Assembly: GCF_022808855.1 (NCBI RefSeq)
Contig: NZ_JAKZLF010000042.1
Location: 1 to 36,496, forward strand
Source of the DNA: Anaeromyxobacter soli
Lineage (GTDB): Bacteria; Myxococcota; Myxococcia; Myxococcales; Anaeromyxobacteraceae
Direction: 5' to 3'
DNA length: 36,496 nucleotides
In this document: positions 8,085 through 15,656 of the stretch, piece after piece
Layout of the letters: the number at the start of each line of letters is the position of its first letter
Position numbering within the stretch: position 1 is the stretch's first letter
Made by a program: the position numbers and the translations under genes
Notes under the pieces: model-generated
Told to the model about the DNA's origin: nothing
The model's database searches: none
The model's input: only the letters and a program-made list of their open reading frames with translations

Positions 8085-10340
8085 TCACGCCTGCTGCTTC
8101 TTGCGACGCTTCCGCCGGCGGCGGAGCCGCGCCGCGGCCTTGGCGCGCCGCCGCTCGCGGGCGCGGCGCTTCTCCTCCTCGTCGACGGGCGGCTTCGGCG
8201 ACTCGGGCGGCCGCTCTTCCCGGAGCCCCGGCAGCGAGATGAGGAACTCCGCGCCCTCGCCGGGCGACGAGCGGACCTGGATCGTGCCCTGGTGCGCCTT
8301 CACGAGGCGCTGGCAGATGGCGAGCCCGAGCCCGGTGCCCTTCTCCTTCGTCGTGTAGAAGGGCACGAAGATGCGCTCGCGGGCCTCGTCGGGGATGCCC
8401 GGGCCGCTGTCGCGGAACCGCACCTCGACGAGGTCGGCCTTGCGCATCCCCTCCCGCCAGAAGGCGAGCTCGTCGCGCGCGAGGCGCGTCGAGACGACGA
8501 GCTTGCCGCCGGCGGGCATCGCCTGGAACGCGTTCAGCGCGAGGTTCAGGAACACCTGCTTGAGCTGCTCGGCGTCGGCGTTCACGGGGGGGAGCCACTC
8601 CGCGAGCGCGAGCTCCACCGAGATCGTGGGCGGGACCTCCGCCTGGAGCAGCTTGAACGTCCGCGCGAGGACGTCGTTCACGTCGGTCGGCGCGAGGGCG
8701 GGCTTGAGCGGGCGCGAGTAGTCGAGGAACTGGGTGACCACGCCGTTCAGGCGGTTCACCTCCTCGATCACGATCTCGAGGAACTCGCGGTCCTCGCCGG
8801 GGAGCTTCGCGGGATCGAGGAACTGGACCGCGCCCTTGATGGCGGCGAGCGGGTTGCGGATCTCGTGGGCGAGGCCGGCCGACATCTCGCCGAGCGCGGC
8901 GAGGCGGTCGCGCTCCTTCATCTGCTGGTACAGCTTGGAGTTCTCGATGACGAGGGCGCACCGATCGGCGATCTCGATGAGGGCGGCGATCTCGTCGGAC
9001 GCGAAGGCCTCGGGGACGCGCTCGTCCCAGCAGGCGAGGAACCCGACCACGCGGTCGCCCGCGAGGAGCGGCATGCAGATCCCCGCGCGCATGGAGCACA
9101 TCACGGCGCGCGCGTCGCTGAGCCGCTTCAGCTCCTCGGCGACGGCCGCGGGCGCTCCCCGACCGCTGCGGCTCTCGTGCTCCGCAGGCCCGGGCGGGAG
9201 CATCGCCCGGAGCTCCGCCACCCGGCGGTCGATGTTCTCGAGCAGGATGGCCTTCTGGGTCGAGGAGGCCGCGGCGAGGAGGGCGCGCGCGGTCGCGGGC
9301 TCGAGGAACGGGACCGGGGGCGGGCCGCGGAAGTCGAGGAGCCGGTAGCCGGGGCGATCGTCCGCCACGAGCCAGAGGGAGGTGTGCGTCGCCCGGCGCG
9401 TCTCCACGAGGCCGTCGAGCACCACCTCGGCGAGGCCGGCGGGCTCGATGACCTTGCCCGTCCGCTGGCGGAGGGCCTCGAGGCGCCGCACGAGCTCGTA
9501 GCGCTCGCGGAACAGCGTCGCGACCACCCACTCCTCGACCCGCTCCCGCATCGGCTCGAACAGGGACAGGATCACGAACGACGCGACGATGGTGTTGAAG
9601 TAGAAGAGCTCGGGCCGGTCACCCACCCACGACACGAGCCCGCCGTAGATCGCGACGAGCACGAGCCCGAGCGCGGTCACCACGACGATCTTCCCGAGGA
9701 ACTCGTGCAGATCGAGCAGCCGGTGGCGCTGCAGCGTCTGCGACAGGAAGAACATGAAGATGGTGAGGGTGATCGAGCCGAGCCCCTCGGGCGGATAGGG
9801 GAGGCCGAGCAGCGGGAGCATGTCGAGCGTCGACAGGAGCACCGCGACGACCGCGCCGAGGAAGAGGTACTGGAGGCGCGCGCGCTCGACCCGCGTCTGC
9901 GAGGCGTGCATCTTGCCCCAAAGCACGGAGACCACCACCGCGAGCCCGCCGACCACGTAGGTCGCGACGAGGAGCTTCGCGGCCTTGAGCTGCACGAGCG
10001 GGGTGACGGCGACCACGATCCCGGAGAGGGACCCCGCGAGCATGGCGTTCCGGGCCCGGCGCGCCGGCCGGCGCGCGACGCCCAGGAACTCCAGGAAGAA
10101 GGCGAGCGCCGCGGCGGGGATGAGGCCGCCCGACGCCACCGCGAGCCGCTCCCACCAGGGGACCCCGAACGCCTCGGACCAGCGCAGGAAGAAGCTCGCG
10201 AGGGAGAAGAGGCACAGATCCGCGGCGAAGAGCGCGAACAGGGTGAACACCCGCGAGCGGTTCTCGCGCAGGAGCGCGGCCGCCGAGAGCGCGAGCGTCA
10301 CGATCGCGGCGAGCAGCGCCGCCTGGGTCCGGATGTCCAC
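8085..10340 (-). CDS. Membrane sensor histidine kinase with GAF domain and basic tail
   Basis: 751 residues from GTG 10340. The first ~265 residues contain seven or eight hydrophobic helices, resembling the multi-TM N-terminal sensor regions of histidine kinases. A GAF-like domain follows (about 300-475; contains GICMPLLAGDRVVGFLACWD). HisKA has the phospho-His at 492 (LAHEIRNPLAAIKGA). HATPase motifs are NLALNAFQAM (N box), DSGPGIP (G1), FVPFYTTKEKGTGLGL (F and G2). The last ~30 residues are almost entirely Lys/Arg/Ala, an unusual ending. It phosphorylates the NtrC-type regulator encoded next. A TAGGAT box nine bases before the GTG, with no Shine-Dalgarno, suggests a leaderless message. Confidence 0.93.
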   Translation of the reverse strand: MDIRTQAALLAAIVTLALSAAALLRENRSRVFTLFALFAADLCLFSLASFFLRWSEAFGVPWWERLAVASGGLIPAAALAFFLEFLGVARRPARRARNAMLAGSLSGIVVAVTPLVQLKAAKLLVATYVVGGLAVVVSVLWGKMHASQTRVERARLQYLFLGAVVAVLLSTLDMLPLLGLPYPPEGLGSITLTIFMFFLSQTLQRHRLLDLHEFLGKIVVVTALGLVLVAIYGGLVSWVGDRPELFYFNTIVASFVILSLFEPMRERVEEWVVATLFRERYELVRRLEALRQRTGKVIEPAGLAEVVLDGLVETRRATHTSLWLVADDRPGYRLLDFRGPPPVPFLEPATARALLAAASSTQKAILLENIDRRVAELRAMLPPGPAEHESRSGRGAPAAVAEELKRLSDARAVMCSMRAGICMPLLAGDRVVGFLACWDERVPEAFASDEIAALIEIADRCALVIENSKLYQQMKERDRLAALGEMSAGLAHEIRNPLAAIKGAVQFLDPAKLPGEDREFLEIVIEEVNRLNGVVTQFLDYSRPLKPALAPTDVNDVLARTFKLLQAEVPPTISVELALAEWLPPVNADAEQLKQVFLNLALNAFQAMPAGGKLVVSTRLARDELAFWREGMRKADLVEVRFRDSGPGIPDEARERIFVPFYTTKEKGTGLGLAICQRLVKAHQGTIQVRSSPGEGAEFLISLPGLREERPPESPKPPVDEEEKRRARERRRAKAAARLRRRRKRRKKQQA

Positions 10341-10349
10341 GCAGGGGCG

Positions 10350-10355
10350 ATCCTA
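10350..10355 (-). promoter_or_regulatory. -10-like TAGGAT box before the histidine kinase gene
   Basis: On the minus strand TAGGAT is followed by nine bases and the GTG start at 10340. No Shine-Dalgarno is present in between. A transcript from this box would start within a base or two of the start codon. No consensus -35 is obvious. Confidence 0.4.
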
Positions 10356-10470
10356 GACGTTTTCCGCGCCGGTTGCCCGCCCCGGAATCGCCCGCCCGCC
10401 TCGACGATCCCGAGCGGCGGGAGGCGCGGCCGGACGGCGCAGCCGGGCGGGCCCTTGACGCGACCCCTCC

Positions 10471-12750
10471 GTGATCCGCACTCTGCACCTGCCCCCGATG
10501 ATCACCGCAGCGCTCGCCGCCGTCCTCCTCGCGTCGGTCACCCCGTCCGACGCCGTCCTCGATCTCACCCCCGCGTTCCAGGCCGGCCCGGCCGCCCAGG
10601 CGAAGGCCGCGTTCGACGCCGGCCGCCACGCCGAGGCCGCCGCGAAGCTCGCGCACGTGGCGACCCCGGAGGCGCGGCTCCTCCGCGCCATGGCGCTCGC
10701 CGAGGCGGGTCGGGCGGCTGAGGCGCTCGCGCCGCTCGAAGGGCTCGAGGCGCGCCTCCCGGACGCGGCCGACCGGATCTCCCTGCTGCGCGGCCGCGCG
10801 CTCGAGGCCACGGGGCGCGGGCGCGAGGCGCTCGTCGCGCTCGCAGCGGTGCCGGACGCGTCGCTCGTCGCGGGAGAGGCGCGGCTCGCGCGCGCGCGGC
10901 TCGCCCGGCGCTTCGGCGATCGCGCCCAGGCGCTCGAGGCGCTCGCGCCGCTCGTCTCCGTCCCCGCGCCGAGGGACCCCGGCGCCTCCGACGCCGGGGC
11001 GACCGCGCTGCTCCTCGCCGGCCGCGTCCACGCGGAGGGCGAGGGCGCGGACCCCGCCGCCGCGCGGCGGGCGTTCGCGGCGTGCTGGGCGGACCACCCG
11101 ATCGCGCCGGAGGCCGGCGAGTGCCTCGCCGCGCTGCGCGCGCTGCCCGCGCCTCTGGGCGGCGAGCCGGGCGTCGAGGAGCAGGTGCGGCGCGCCGAGG
11201 CGCTCCTCGAGGCGGGCCTCGCCGACGCGGCGGTGGACCTCCTGCGCAAGGCGGTGCCGGATCTCGCCGCCGCAGCGCCGGGCGAGGAGCTCGCCTGCCG
11301 CGCCCGCGCCGCGCTCGGGCGCGCGCACCGCAAGGCGCGCAGCTACGCGGACGCGATGGAGGCGCTCCGCCCGGTCGTCGAGGGCTGCGACGACCCCGCG
11401 GTGCGCGTCAAGGCGCTGTTCCTGCTCGCCGGCGCGACCTCGAACACGGGGGACAAGGACGGCGCGATCGCGCTCTACCGGCGGCTCGCGCGCGACTACC
11501 CCCGCAACGCGCTCGCGGACGACGCCCTCTTCTCCGCCGCGGATCTGCTCCTGCGCGCCGGGCGGGACGCAGAGGCGCGCGAAGCGCTCGCGGGCATCGT
11601 CCGGGACCACGCGGGCGGCGACTACTGGGACGAGGCGCGGTTCCGCCTGGCCTGGCTCGCGCGCCGCGCGGGTGACCTCGACGGCGCCATCGCGCAGCTC
11701 CTCGCCATCGAGGAGGGCGAGCGCGACCTCGATCCCTACGAGCACGCGCGGGCGGCGTACTGGCGGGCGCGGATCCTCGCCGGGCGCGGCGACGGCGGCG
11801 CCCGGGCGGCGGAGGCGATCTGGACGGACCTCGCCACCCGCTTCCCGGCCGACTACTACGGCCTGCTCGCCCGGGCGCGGCTGGCGGGCGGCGCCGGGGG
11901 CGAGGAGGGCGCTGCCCGGGCGCTGCCGGCCGCGGCGCACGCCTCGACGGCCGCCGCGCTCGCCCCGCCCAGGTGGCGGCCCGGTCCGCTCGCCGCCGAT
12001 CCGCACTTCCGCGCCGGCGTCCTCCTCCTGCGCATGGGGCTCACGCGCGACGCCGCCGCCGAGCTCACGGCCGTCGATCCCGAGCGCCTCACGGATCCCG
12101 ACGCGCCGGACGCGGCGCTCATCGTGGCGGATCTCCTCGACCGCGCCGGCGACCACCGCAACGCCCACCAGCTCCTCCGCACCCGGGCGCGCGTCGCGCT
12201 CCGCCGGGCGCCCGCCGCCGAGAACCTCCGCGTCTGGCACATCGCCTACCCGCCGGCGTTCCGCGGCGACGTGCAGCGCTGGGCGCCGCCGGCCGGCGTC
12301 CCGGTCGATCTCCTCCAGGCGCTCATGCGGGAGGAGAGCGCGCTCGACCCCCACGCCGTCTCCCCGGTGGGCGCGATCGGGCTCACGCAGCTCATGCTCC
12401 CCACGGCGCGCGAGGTCGCGCGCCAGCTCAAGATCCGGCGGCCGTCCCGGGCCGACCTCATGAACGGCGCGCTGAACATCCGCATCGGCGCCCGCTACCT
12501 CGGCCAGCTGCTGCGCCGCTTCGACGGCCGCGTCGCGCTGGCGGTGGCCGCGTACAACGCGGGCGGCGCCGCGGTGAGCCGCTGGCTGGAGGCGCGCGGG
12601 GATCTCGAGCTCGACGAGTTCGTCGAGGAGATCCCGTTCGAGGAGACGCGCGGCTACGTGAAGCGCGTGCTGCGCTCGTACGCGGCCTACCGGCTGCTCT
12701 ACGGCGGCGGCGGCCCCGCCGGCGGCCTGTTCCGTCTCGCCGGGCGCTGA
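10471..12750 (+). CDS. Soluble lytic murein transglycosylase with TPR-like repeats
   Basis: 759 residues from GTG 10471; ATG 10498 is a possible alternative (750 residues). An N-terminal signal peptide (LAAVLLASVTPSDA) targets the periplasm. Residues about 30-560 are Ala-rich helical hairpins of the TPR/superhelical type found in Slt70 and in the AglT-like proteins of myxobacteria. The SLT catalytic domain is at about 608-745: LLQALMREESALDP with catalytic Glu near 622, then GAIGLTQLMLPTA, NIRIGARYLGQLL and VAAYNAGGAAVSRW, all standard family motifs. It should cleave the beta-1,4 MurNAc-GlcNAc bond with 1,6-anhydro product formation. A TTGACG sits at 10455-10460, placed better for the ATG start than for the GTG. 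It diverges from the histidine kinase. Confidence 0.92.
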   Translation: MIRTLHLPPMITAALAAVLLASVTPSDAVLDLTPAFQAGPAAQAKAAFDAGRHAEAAAKLAHVATPEARLLRAMALAEAGRAAEALAPLEGLEARLPDAADRISLLRGRALEATGRGREALVALAAVPDASLVAGEARLARARLARRFGDRAQALEALAPLVSVPAPRDPGASDAGATALLLAGRVHAEGEGADPAAARRAFAACWADHPIAPEAGECLAALRALPAPLGGEPGVEEQVRRAEALLEAGLADAAVDLLRKAVPDLAAAAPGEELACRARAALGRAHRKARSYADAMEALRPVVEGCDDPAVRVKALFLLAGATSNTGDKDGAIALYRRLARDYPRNALADDALFSAADLLLRAGRDAEAREALAGIVRDHAGGDYWDEARFRLAWLARRAGDLDGAIAQLLAIEEGERDLDPYEHARAAYWRARILAGRGDGGARAAEAIWTDLATRFPADYYGLLARARLAGGAGGEEGAARALPAAAHASTAAALAPPRWRPGPLAADPHFRAGVLLLRMGLTRDAAAELTAVDPERLTDPDAPDAALIVADLLDRAGDHRNAHQLLRTRARVALRRAPAAENLRVWHIAYPPAFRGDVQRWAPPAGVPVDLLQALMREESALDPHAVSPVGAIGLTQLMLPTAREVARQLKIRRPSRADLMNGALNIRIGARYLGQLLRRFDGRVALAVAAYNAGGAAVSRWLEARGDLELDEFVEEIPFEETRGYVKRVLRSYAAYRLLYGGGGPAGGLFRLAGR

Positions 12751-12815
12751 CGGGCACCCGGAGCGCCTTGCCGGACGGGTCCGGCTACGCCGAGCCGGGG
12801 CGGCAGCCCCGTCAG
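12747..12815 (+). terminator. Nested inverted repeats after the transglycosylase gene
   Basis: CTGACGGG (12747-12754, containing the stop codon) pairs perfectly with CCCGTCAG (12808-12815). Inside, CGGGGC-GGCA-GCCCCG (12796-12811) forms its own tight hairpin, which competes with the outer arm. There is no U tract. It could be an intrinsic-type or processing structure for the upstream gene. Confidence 0.4.
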
Positions 12816-12866
12816 GCTGGCGGACAGGCGAGCGCCGGCGGACGTGCGGAGGTGGAGGCCGGGCGC

Positions 12867-12872
12867 TACTTT
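12867..12872 (+). promoter_or_regulatory. -10-like TACTTT box before the HNH gene
   Basis: TACTTT is followed by seven bases and the ATG at 12880. This A/T-rich patch stands out in a GC-rich context. The nearest purine-rich sequence (GGTGGAGG) is about 22 bases upstream of the ATG, too far for a normal ribosome site, so a leaderless start is likely. Confidence 0.45.
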
Positions 12873-12879
12873 AAGCAGG

Positions 12880-13473
12880 ATGCTCGACACCGGCGTGCTC
12901 GTCCTCAACCGGGTCTATCAGCCGGTCCACGTGACCTCGGTGCGGCGCGCCTTCACGCTCCTCTACCAGGGCGTGGCGAAGGCGATCGACGAGGAGTTCC
13001 AGCTCTTCGACTTCCCGAGCTGGAGCGCGCTCGCGGCGGCGCAGCACGACTCCATCGGGACGGTGAGCCGGCGCATCCGCGTGCCGCGGGTGATCGTGCT
13101 CCTCGCCTACGACCACCTGCCGAAGACCCGCGTCCGCTTCTCGCGCTTCAACATCTACGCGCGGGACGACAACACGTGCCAGTACTGCGGGCGGCGGTAC
13201 CGCCGCGCGGAGCTGAACCTCGACCACGTCGTCCCCCGCTCCCGGGGCGGCTCGACGACGTGGGAGAACGTCGTCTGCTCGTGCGTCGCGTGCAACCTGC
13301 GCAAGGGCGGCCGCACGCCGGAGGAGGCCCGCATGCGCCTGCTCCACGCACCTACACGGCCGCGCTGGACCCCGGTCTTCCGCTCCGCCGCGCGGCGGGC
13401 GCTCTACCGTGAGTGGCGTCCGTTCCTCTCGCTCGCCGACGCAGCCTACTGGAACGCCGAGCTTTTGGAGTAG
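12880..13473 (+). CDS. HNH endonuclease family protein
   Basis: 197 residues from ATG 12880, preferred over an upstream GTG (12844) because family members begin at the LVLNRVYQPVHVTSVRRAF segment. The HNH domain is at about 95-145: two CxxC-type zinc pairs (CQYCGRRY and CSCVACN) flank LDHVVPRSRGG, the His-Asn metal-finger region. Single-stranded HNH proteins of this type are widespread on chromosomes of Deltaproteobacteria-like and other bacteria; function is undetermined, with no companion methylase here to suggest a restriction system. The N-terminal ~90 residues are a conserved domain without assigned role. 29 bases separate it from the MinD-like gene, so cotranscription is plausible. Confidence 0.88.
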   Translation: MLDTGVLVLNRVYQPVHVTSVRRAFTLLYQGVAKAIDEEFQLFDFPSWSALAAAQHDSIGTVSRRIRVPRVIVLLAYDHLPKTRVRFSRFNIYARDDNTCQYCGRRYRRAELNLDHVVPRSRGGSTTWENVVCSCVACNLRKGGRTPEEARMRLLHAPTRPRWTPVFRSAARRALYREWRPFLSLADAAYWNAELLE

Positions 13474-13493
13474 CGGGGCGCTTCGGCTAGGAT
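13465..13493 (+). promoter_or_regulatory. Candidate promoter of the MinD-like gene
   Basis: TTGGAG (13465-13470), a 17-base spacer, then TAGGAT (13488-13493), nine bases before ATG 13503. The -35 lies across the end of the HNH gene. If used, the message is leaderless or nearly so. The AGGA inside the -10 could alternatively act as a weak ribosome site. Confidence 0.45.
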
Positions 13494-13502
13494 GTGCCCG
13501 CG

Positions 13503-14489
13503 ATGGGCGACGCCCCGACGCTCAAGCTGGTGAAGACCGTCCCGGAGCCGCGCCGCCACCCAGCGCCGGCCCCCGTTCGCGCGCGCCGTATCATCTCGGT
13601 GGGCGGCGGGAAGGGCGGCATCGGCAAGAGCCTCATCTCCGCGAACCTCGGCATCGCGCTCGCGCGGCGCGGCAAGAAGGTCGTGCTCGTGGACGCCGAT
13701 CTCGGCGGCGCGAACCTGCACACCACGCTCGGCCTCGACGTGCCGAAGCGCACGCTCTCCGACTTCATCGACCGCAAGGTGGAGCGGATCGAGGACGTCA
13801 TCACGCCGAGCGGCATCGAGAACCTCGGCCTCGTGTCCGGGGCGCTCGACGATCTCGACGTGGCGAACCCGCGCCACGCCCAGAAGATGCGGCTCCTGCG
13901 GCACGTGCAGCAGCTCGACGTGGACTACGCGATCCTCGACCTCGGCGCGGGGACGCACACGAACGTGCTCGACTTCTTCCTCGTGTCGGACCACGGCGTG
14001 CTGGTGCTCGTCCCCGAGCCTACCGCGGTGGAGAACGCGTACCGCTTCGTGAAGGCGGCGTTCTGGCGGCGGATGCGGACCGTCGCGCAGGTGTTCGGGT
14101 ACGACGGGCTCCTGCGCTCGGTGATGGGCACGGGCACGTTCAAGAGCCCGGTGGAGCTCGTCGCCACGCTGGCGCAGCGCGATCCCGAGGCGGGGAGGAA
14201 CCTGGCGCGGCAGCTCGCGGCGTTCCGCCCGCGGCTCGTGGTGAACCAGGCGCGCACCGCGCAGGACGCCGACGTCGGCAAGGCCGTGGTCGCGGCCTGG
14301 CGCAAGTACTTCGGGCTCGAGATGGACTACCTCGGGTTCATCCACTACGACGACGAGATGTGGCGCGCCGTCCGCGCGCGCCGGCCGCTCCTCGTCGAGC
14401 GGCCGGACGTACCGGCGGCACGGGCGTTCGCGGGGATCGCCGAGGGCCTCATCGCGCTCGACGTGGCGCGCCCCGGGGGCACGAAGTGA
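13503..14489 (+). CDS. MinD/FlhG-like P-loop ATPase
   Basis: 328 residues from ATG 13503 (a GTG at 13494 is in frame but lies inside the likely leader). Deviant Walker A GGGKGGIGKS with the signature Lys, switch I VLVDADLGGANLHTTLG and switch II-like AILDLGAGTHTNVLDFF place it in the MinD/ParA family, closest in pattern to FlhG/FleN-type proteins. Such ATPases dimerise on ATP and position proteins on membranes or at poles. No amphipathic C-terminal membrane helix like that of MinD is obvious, and no flagellar genes are near. An insert around residues 170-235 (FWRRMRTVAQVFGYDG onward) is larger than in MinD. Its stop overlaps the next start (GTGA), so the J-like/HTH protein is very probably made in step and is a candidate partner. 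Confidence 0.9.
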   Translation: MGDAPTLKLVKTVPEPRRHPAPAPVRARRIISVGGGKGGIGKSLISANLGIALARRGKKVVLVDADLGGANLHTTLGLDVPKRTLSDFIDRKVERIEDVITPSGIENLGLVSGALDDLDVANPRHAQKMRLLRHVQQLDVDYAILDLGAGTHTNVLDFFLVSDHGVLVLVPEPTAVENAYRFVKAAFWRRMRTVAQVFGYDGLLRSVMGTGTFKSPVELVATLAQRDPEAGRNLARQLAAFRPRLVVNQARTAQDADVGKAVVAAWRKYFGLEMDYLGFIHYDDEMWRAVRARRPLLVERPDVPAARAFAGIAEGLIALDVARPGGTK

Positions 14490-15313
14490 AGCCGCTCGCG
14501 CAGCAGACGCTCTACGAGATCCTGGAGGTCCCGGCCGACTCCACGCCGGGCGAGATCGAGGCCGCGTACGCCCGCGCGCGCGAGCTGTACGCGCCGGGAT
14601 CGATCGTCACCTACTCGCTCATGGCGCCCGAGGACGCGGAGCTCCTCTCGGCGCGCCTCGACGAGGCGCGGGCGACGCTCCTCGATCCCGCGGCGCGCGC
14701 CCGCTACGACGTCCGCATCGGCGCGCCCACGGACCCGATCCCGAGCCCGTGGCCGCCCGCGATCCCCCCCGTCATCCCCGCGCTCACGCTCGCGCCGGCC
14801 GCGCGCGACCGGGATGACGATGAGGACGAGGCCGACGCCGCACCGCCCGCCGCCGTCCCCGCCGAGCCTTCGCGGCCGGCCGCCTGGGCCACCGCGGAGG
14901 CGCCGCGTCCGGCGCCCATCCGGCTCGACCGCGAGGTGGCGCCCACGCGCACACCTCCGCCCGTGCGCGCCCCGCTGCCCGCCCTCACGCCCGCTCCCGG
15001 CGCGCCGCCTCCGCCCGCGCGCGAGGCCGGGATCCCGGATGCCACCGCCTGGACGGGAGAGGTGCTCCGCCAGATCCGGGAGGCGCGCGGGATCTCCCTC
15101 CAGCTCATCTCCGAGCGGACCAAGGTCACGCGGCACCACATCGAGAACATCGAGGCGGACCGCTACTCGCTCTTGCCCGCGGCCGTCTACCTGCGCGGCA
15201 TCCTGCTCGGCATCGCGCGTGAGCTCAGGCTCGACGGGCAGAAGGTCGCGCGGTCGTACCTGGAGCGGATGGCCGCAGCGGCCGGGACGAGCGGGCCGGC
15301 GCCGCGGCGGTAG
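14486..15313 (+). CDS. J-like domain + RodZ-type helix-turn-helix protein
   Basis: 275 residues from GTG 14486. Residues about 1-75 resemble a DnaJ domain (LYEILEVPADSTPGEIEAAY at the start, LLDPAARARYD at the end), but the loop carries YAPGS where HPD is expected, so Hsp70 stimulation is unlikely. Residues 75-185 are a Pro/Ala-rich linker with an acidic patch (DRDDDEDEAD). Residues about 187-260 are an HTH_25/RodZ-type HTH: LRQIREARGISLQLISERTK, then IENIEADRYSLLPAAVYLRG. In RodZ this domain binds MreB and is followed by a membrane helix; none is present here. Coupled by a four-base overlap to the MinD-like ATPase. The domain mix suggests a cell-organisation or signalling adaptor rather than a chaperone. 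Confidence 0.85.
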   Translation: MKPLAQQTLYEILEVPADSTPGEIEAAYARARELYAPGSIVTYSLMAPEDAELLSARLDEARATLLDPAARARYDVRIGAPTDPIPSPWPPAIPPVIPALTLAPAARDRDDDEDEADAAPPAAVPAEPSRPAAWATAEAPRPAPIRLDREVAPTRTPPPVRAPLPALTPAPGAPPPPAREAGIPDATAWTGEVLRQIREARGISLQLISERTKVTRHHIENIEADRYSLLPAAVYLRGILLGIARELRLDGQKVARSYLERMAAAAGTSGPAPRR

Positions 15314-15337
15314 CGTCCCCGCGCGCGGGTCCGTTCG

Positions 15338-15366
15338 TTGACCGACACCTGCGCGTCACGTACGAT
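15338..15366 (+). promoter_or_regulatory. Strong sigma-70-type promoter of the 88-residue protein gene
   Basis: TTGACC (15338-15343), exactly 17 bases, TACGAT (15361-15366). The expected transcription start is within about two bases of the ATG at 15375, and there is no Shine-Dalgarno. This is the clearest leaderless-type promoter in the window. Confidence 0.75.
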
Positions 15367-15374
15367 CTGCGCCC

Positions 15375-15641
15375 ATGCCGCTCATCGACTCCGCCGAGGC
15401 CGCGATGCGCCTGGCCCGGGCCATCTGCTCGGACGTGTCGCTCTACAACGAGGAGAAGATCGTCCGCGGGATCGAGCAGGATCGCTTCTTCGACGTGCTC
15501 GAGGACGAGCTGGAGGAGGGGCGTGAGCTCTACCGCTCCCGCGTCTCGCCCGACCTGTACGCGCGCACGAACTTCTACGACCGCGCGATCGTGGACGTGA
15601 TCCTGCGCTCGAAGGGCCACGTGAAGTCGCGGATCTGGTAG
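15375..15641 (+). CDS. Small acidic protein, unknown function
   Basis: 88 residues, no signal peptide or membrane segment. Sequence is mainly amphipathic helix: MPLIDSAEAAMRLARAIC, then a highly acidic middle (DVLEDELEEGRELYRSR) and a basic end (SKGHVKSRIW). Codon usage matches the neighbours and its own near-consensus promoter supports it being real. I do not recognise the family. It is followed, in the same frame and 15 bases after its stop, by the pseudouridine synthase coding region, so its message probably continues into that gene. Confidence 0.75.
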   Translation: MPLIDSAEAAMRLARAICSDVSLYNEEKIVRGIEQDRFFDVLEDELEEGRELYRSRVSPDLYARTNFYDRAIVDVILRSKGHVKSRIW

Positions 15642-15656
15642 CCCGGGAGCCCGCGC

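Noticed and set aside
12880-13473. HNH protein as part of a restriction or defence system
   Set aside because: No methyltransferase, helicase or other defence gene adjoins it, and this HNH subgroup is common on chromosomes outside defence islands.
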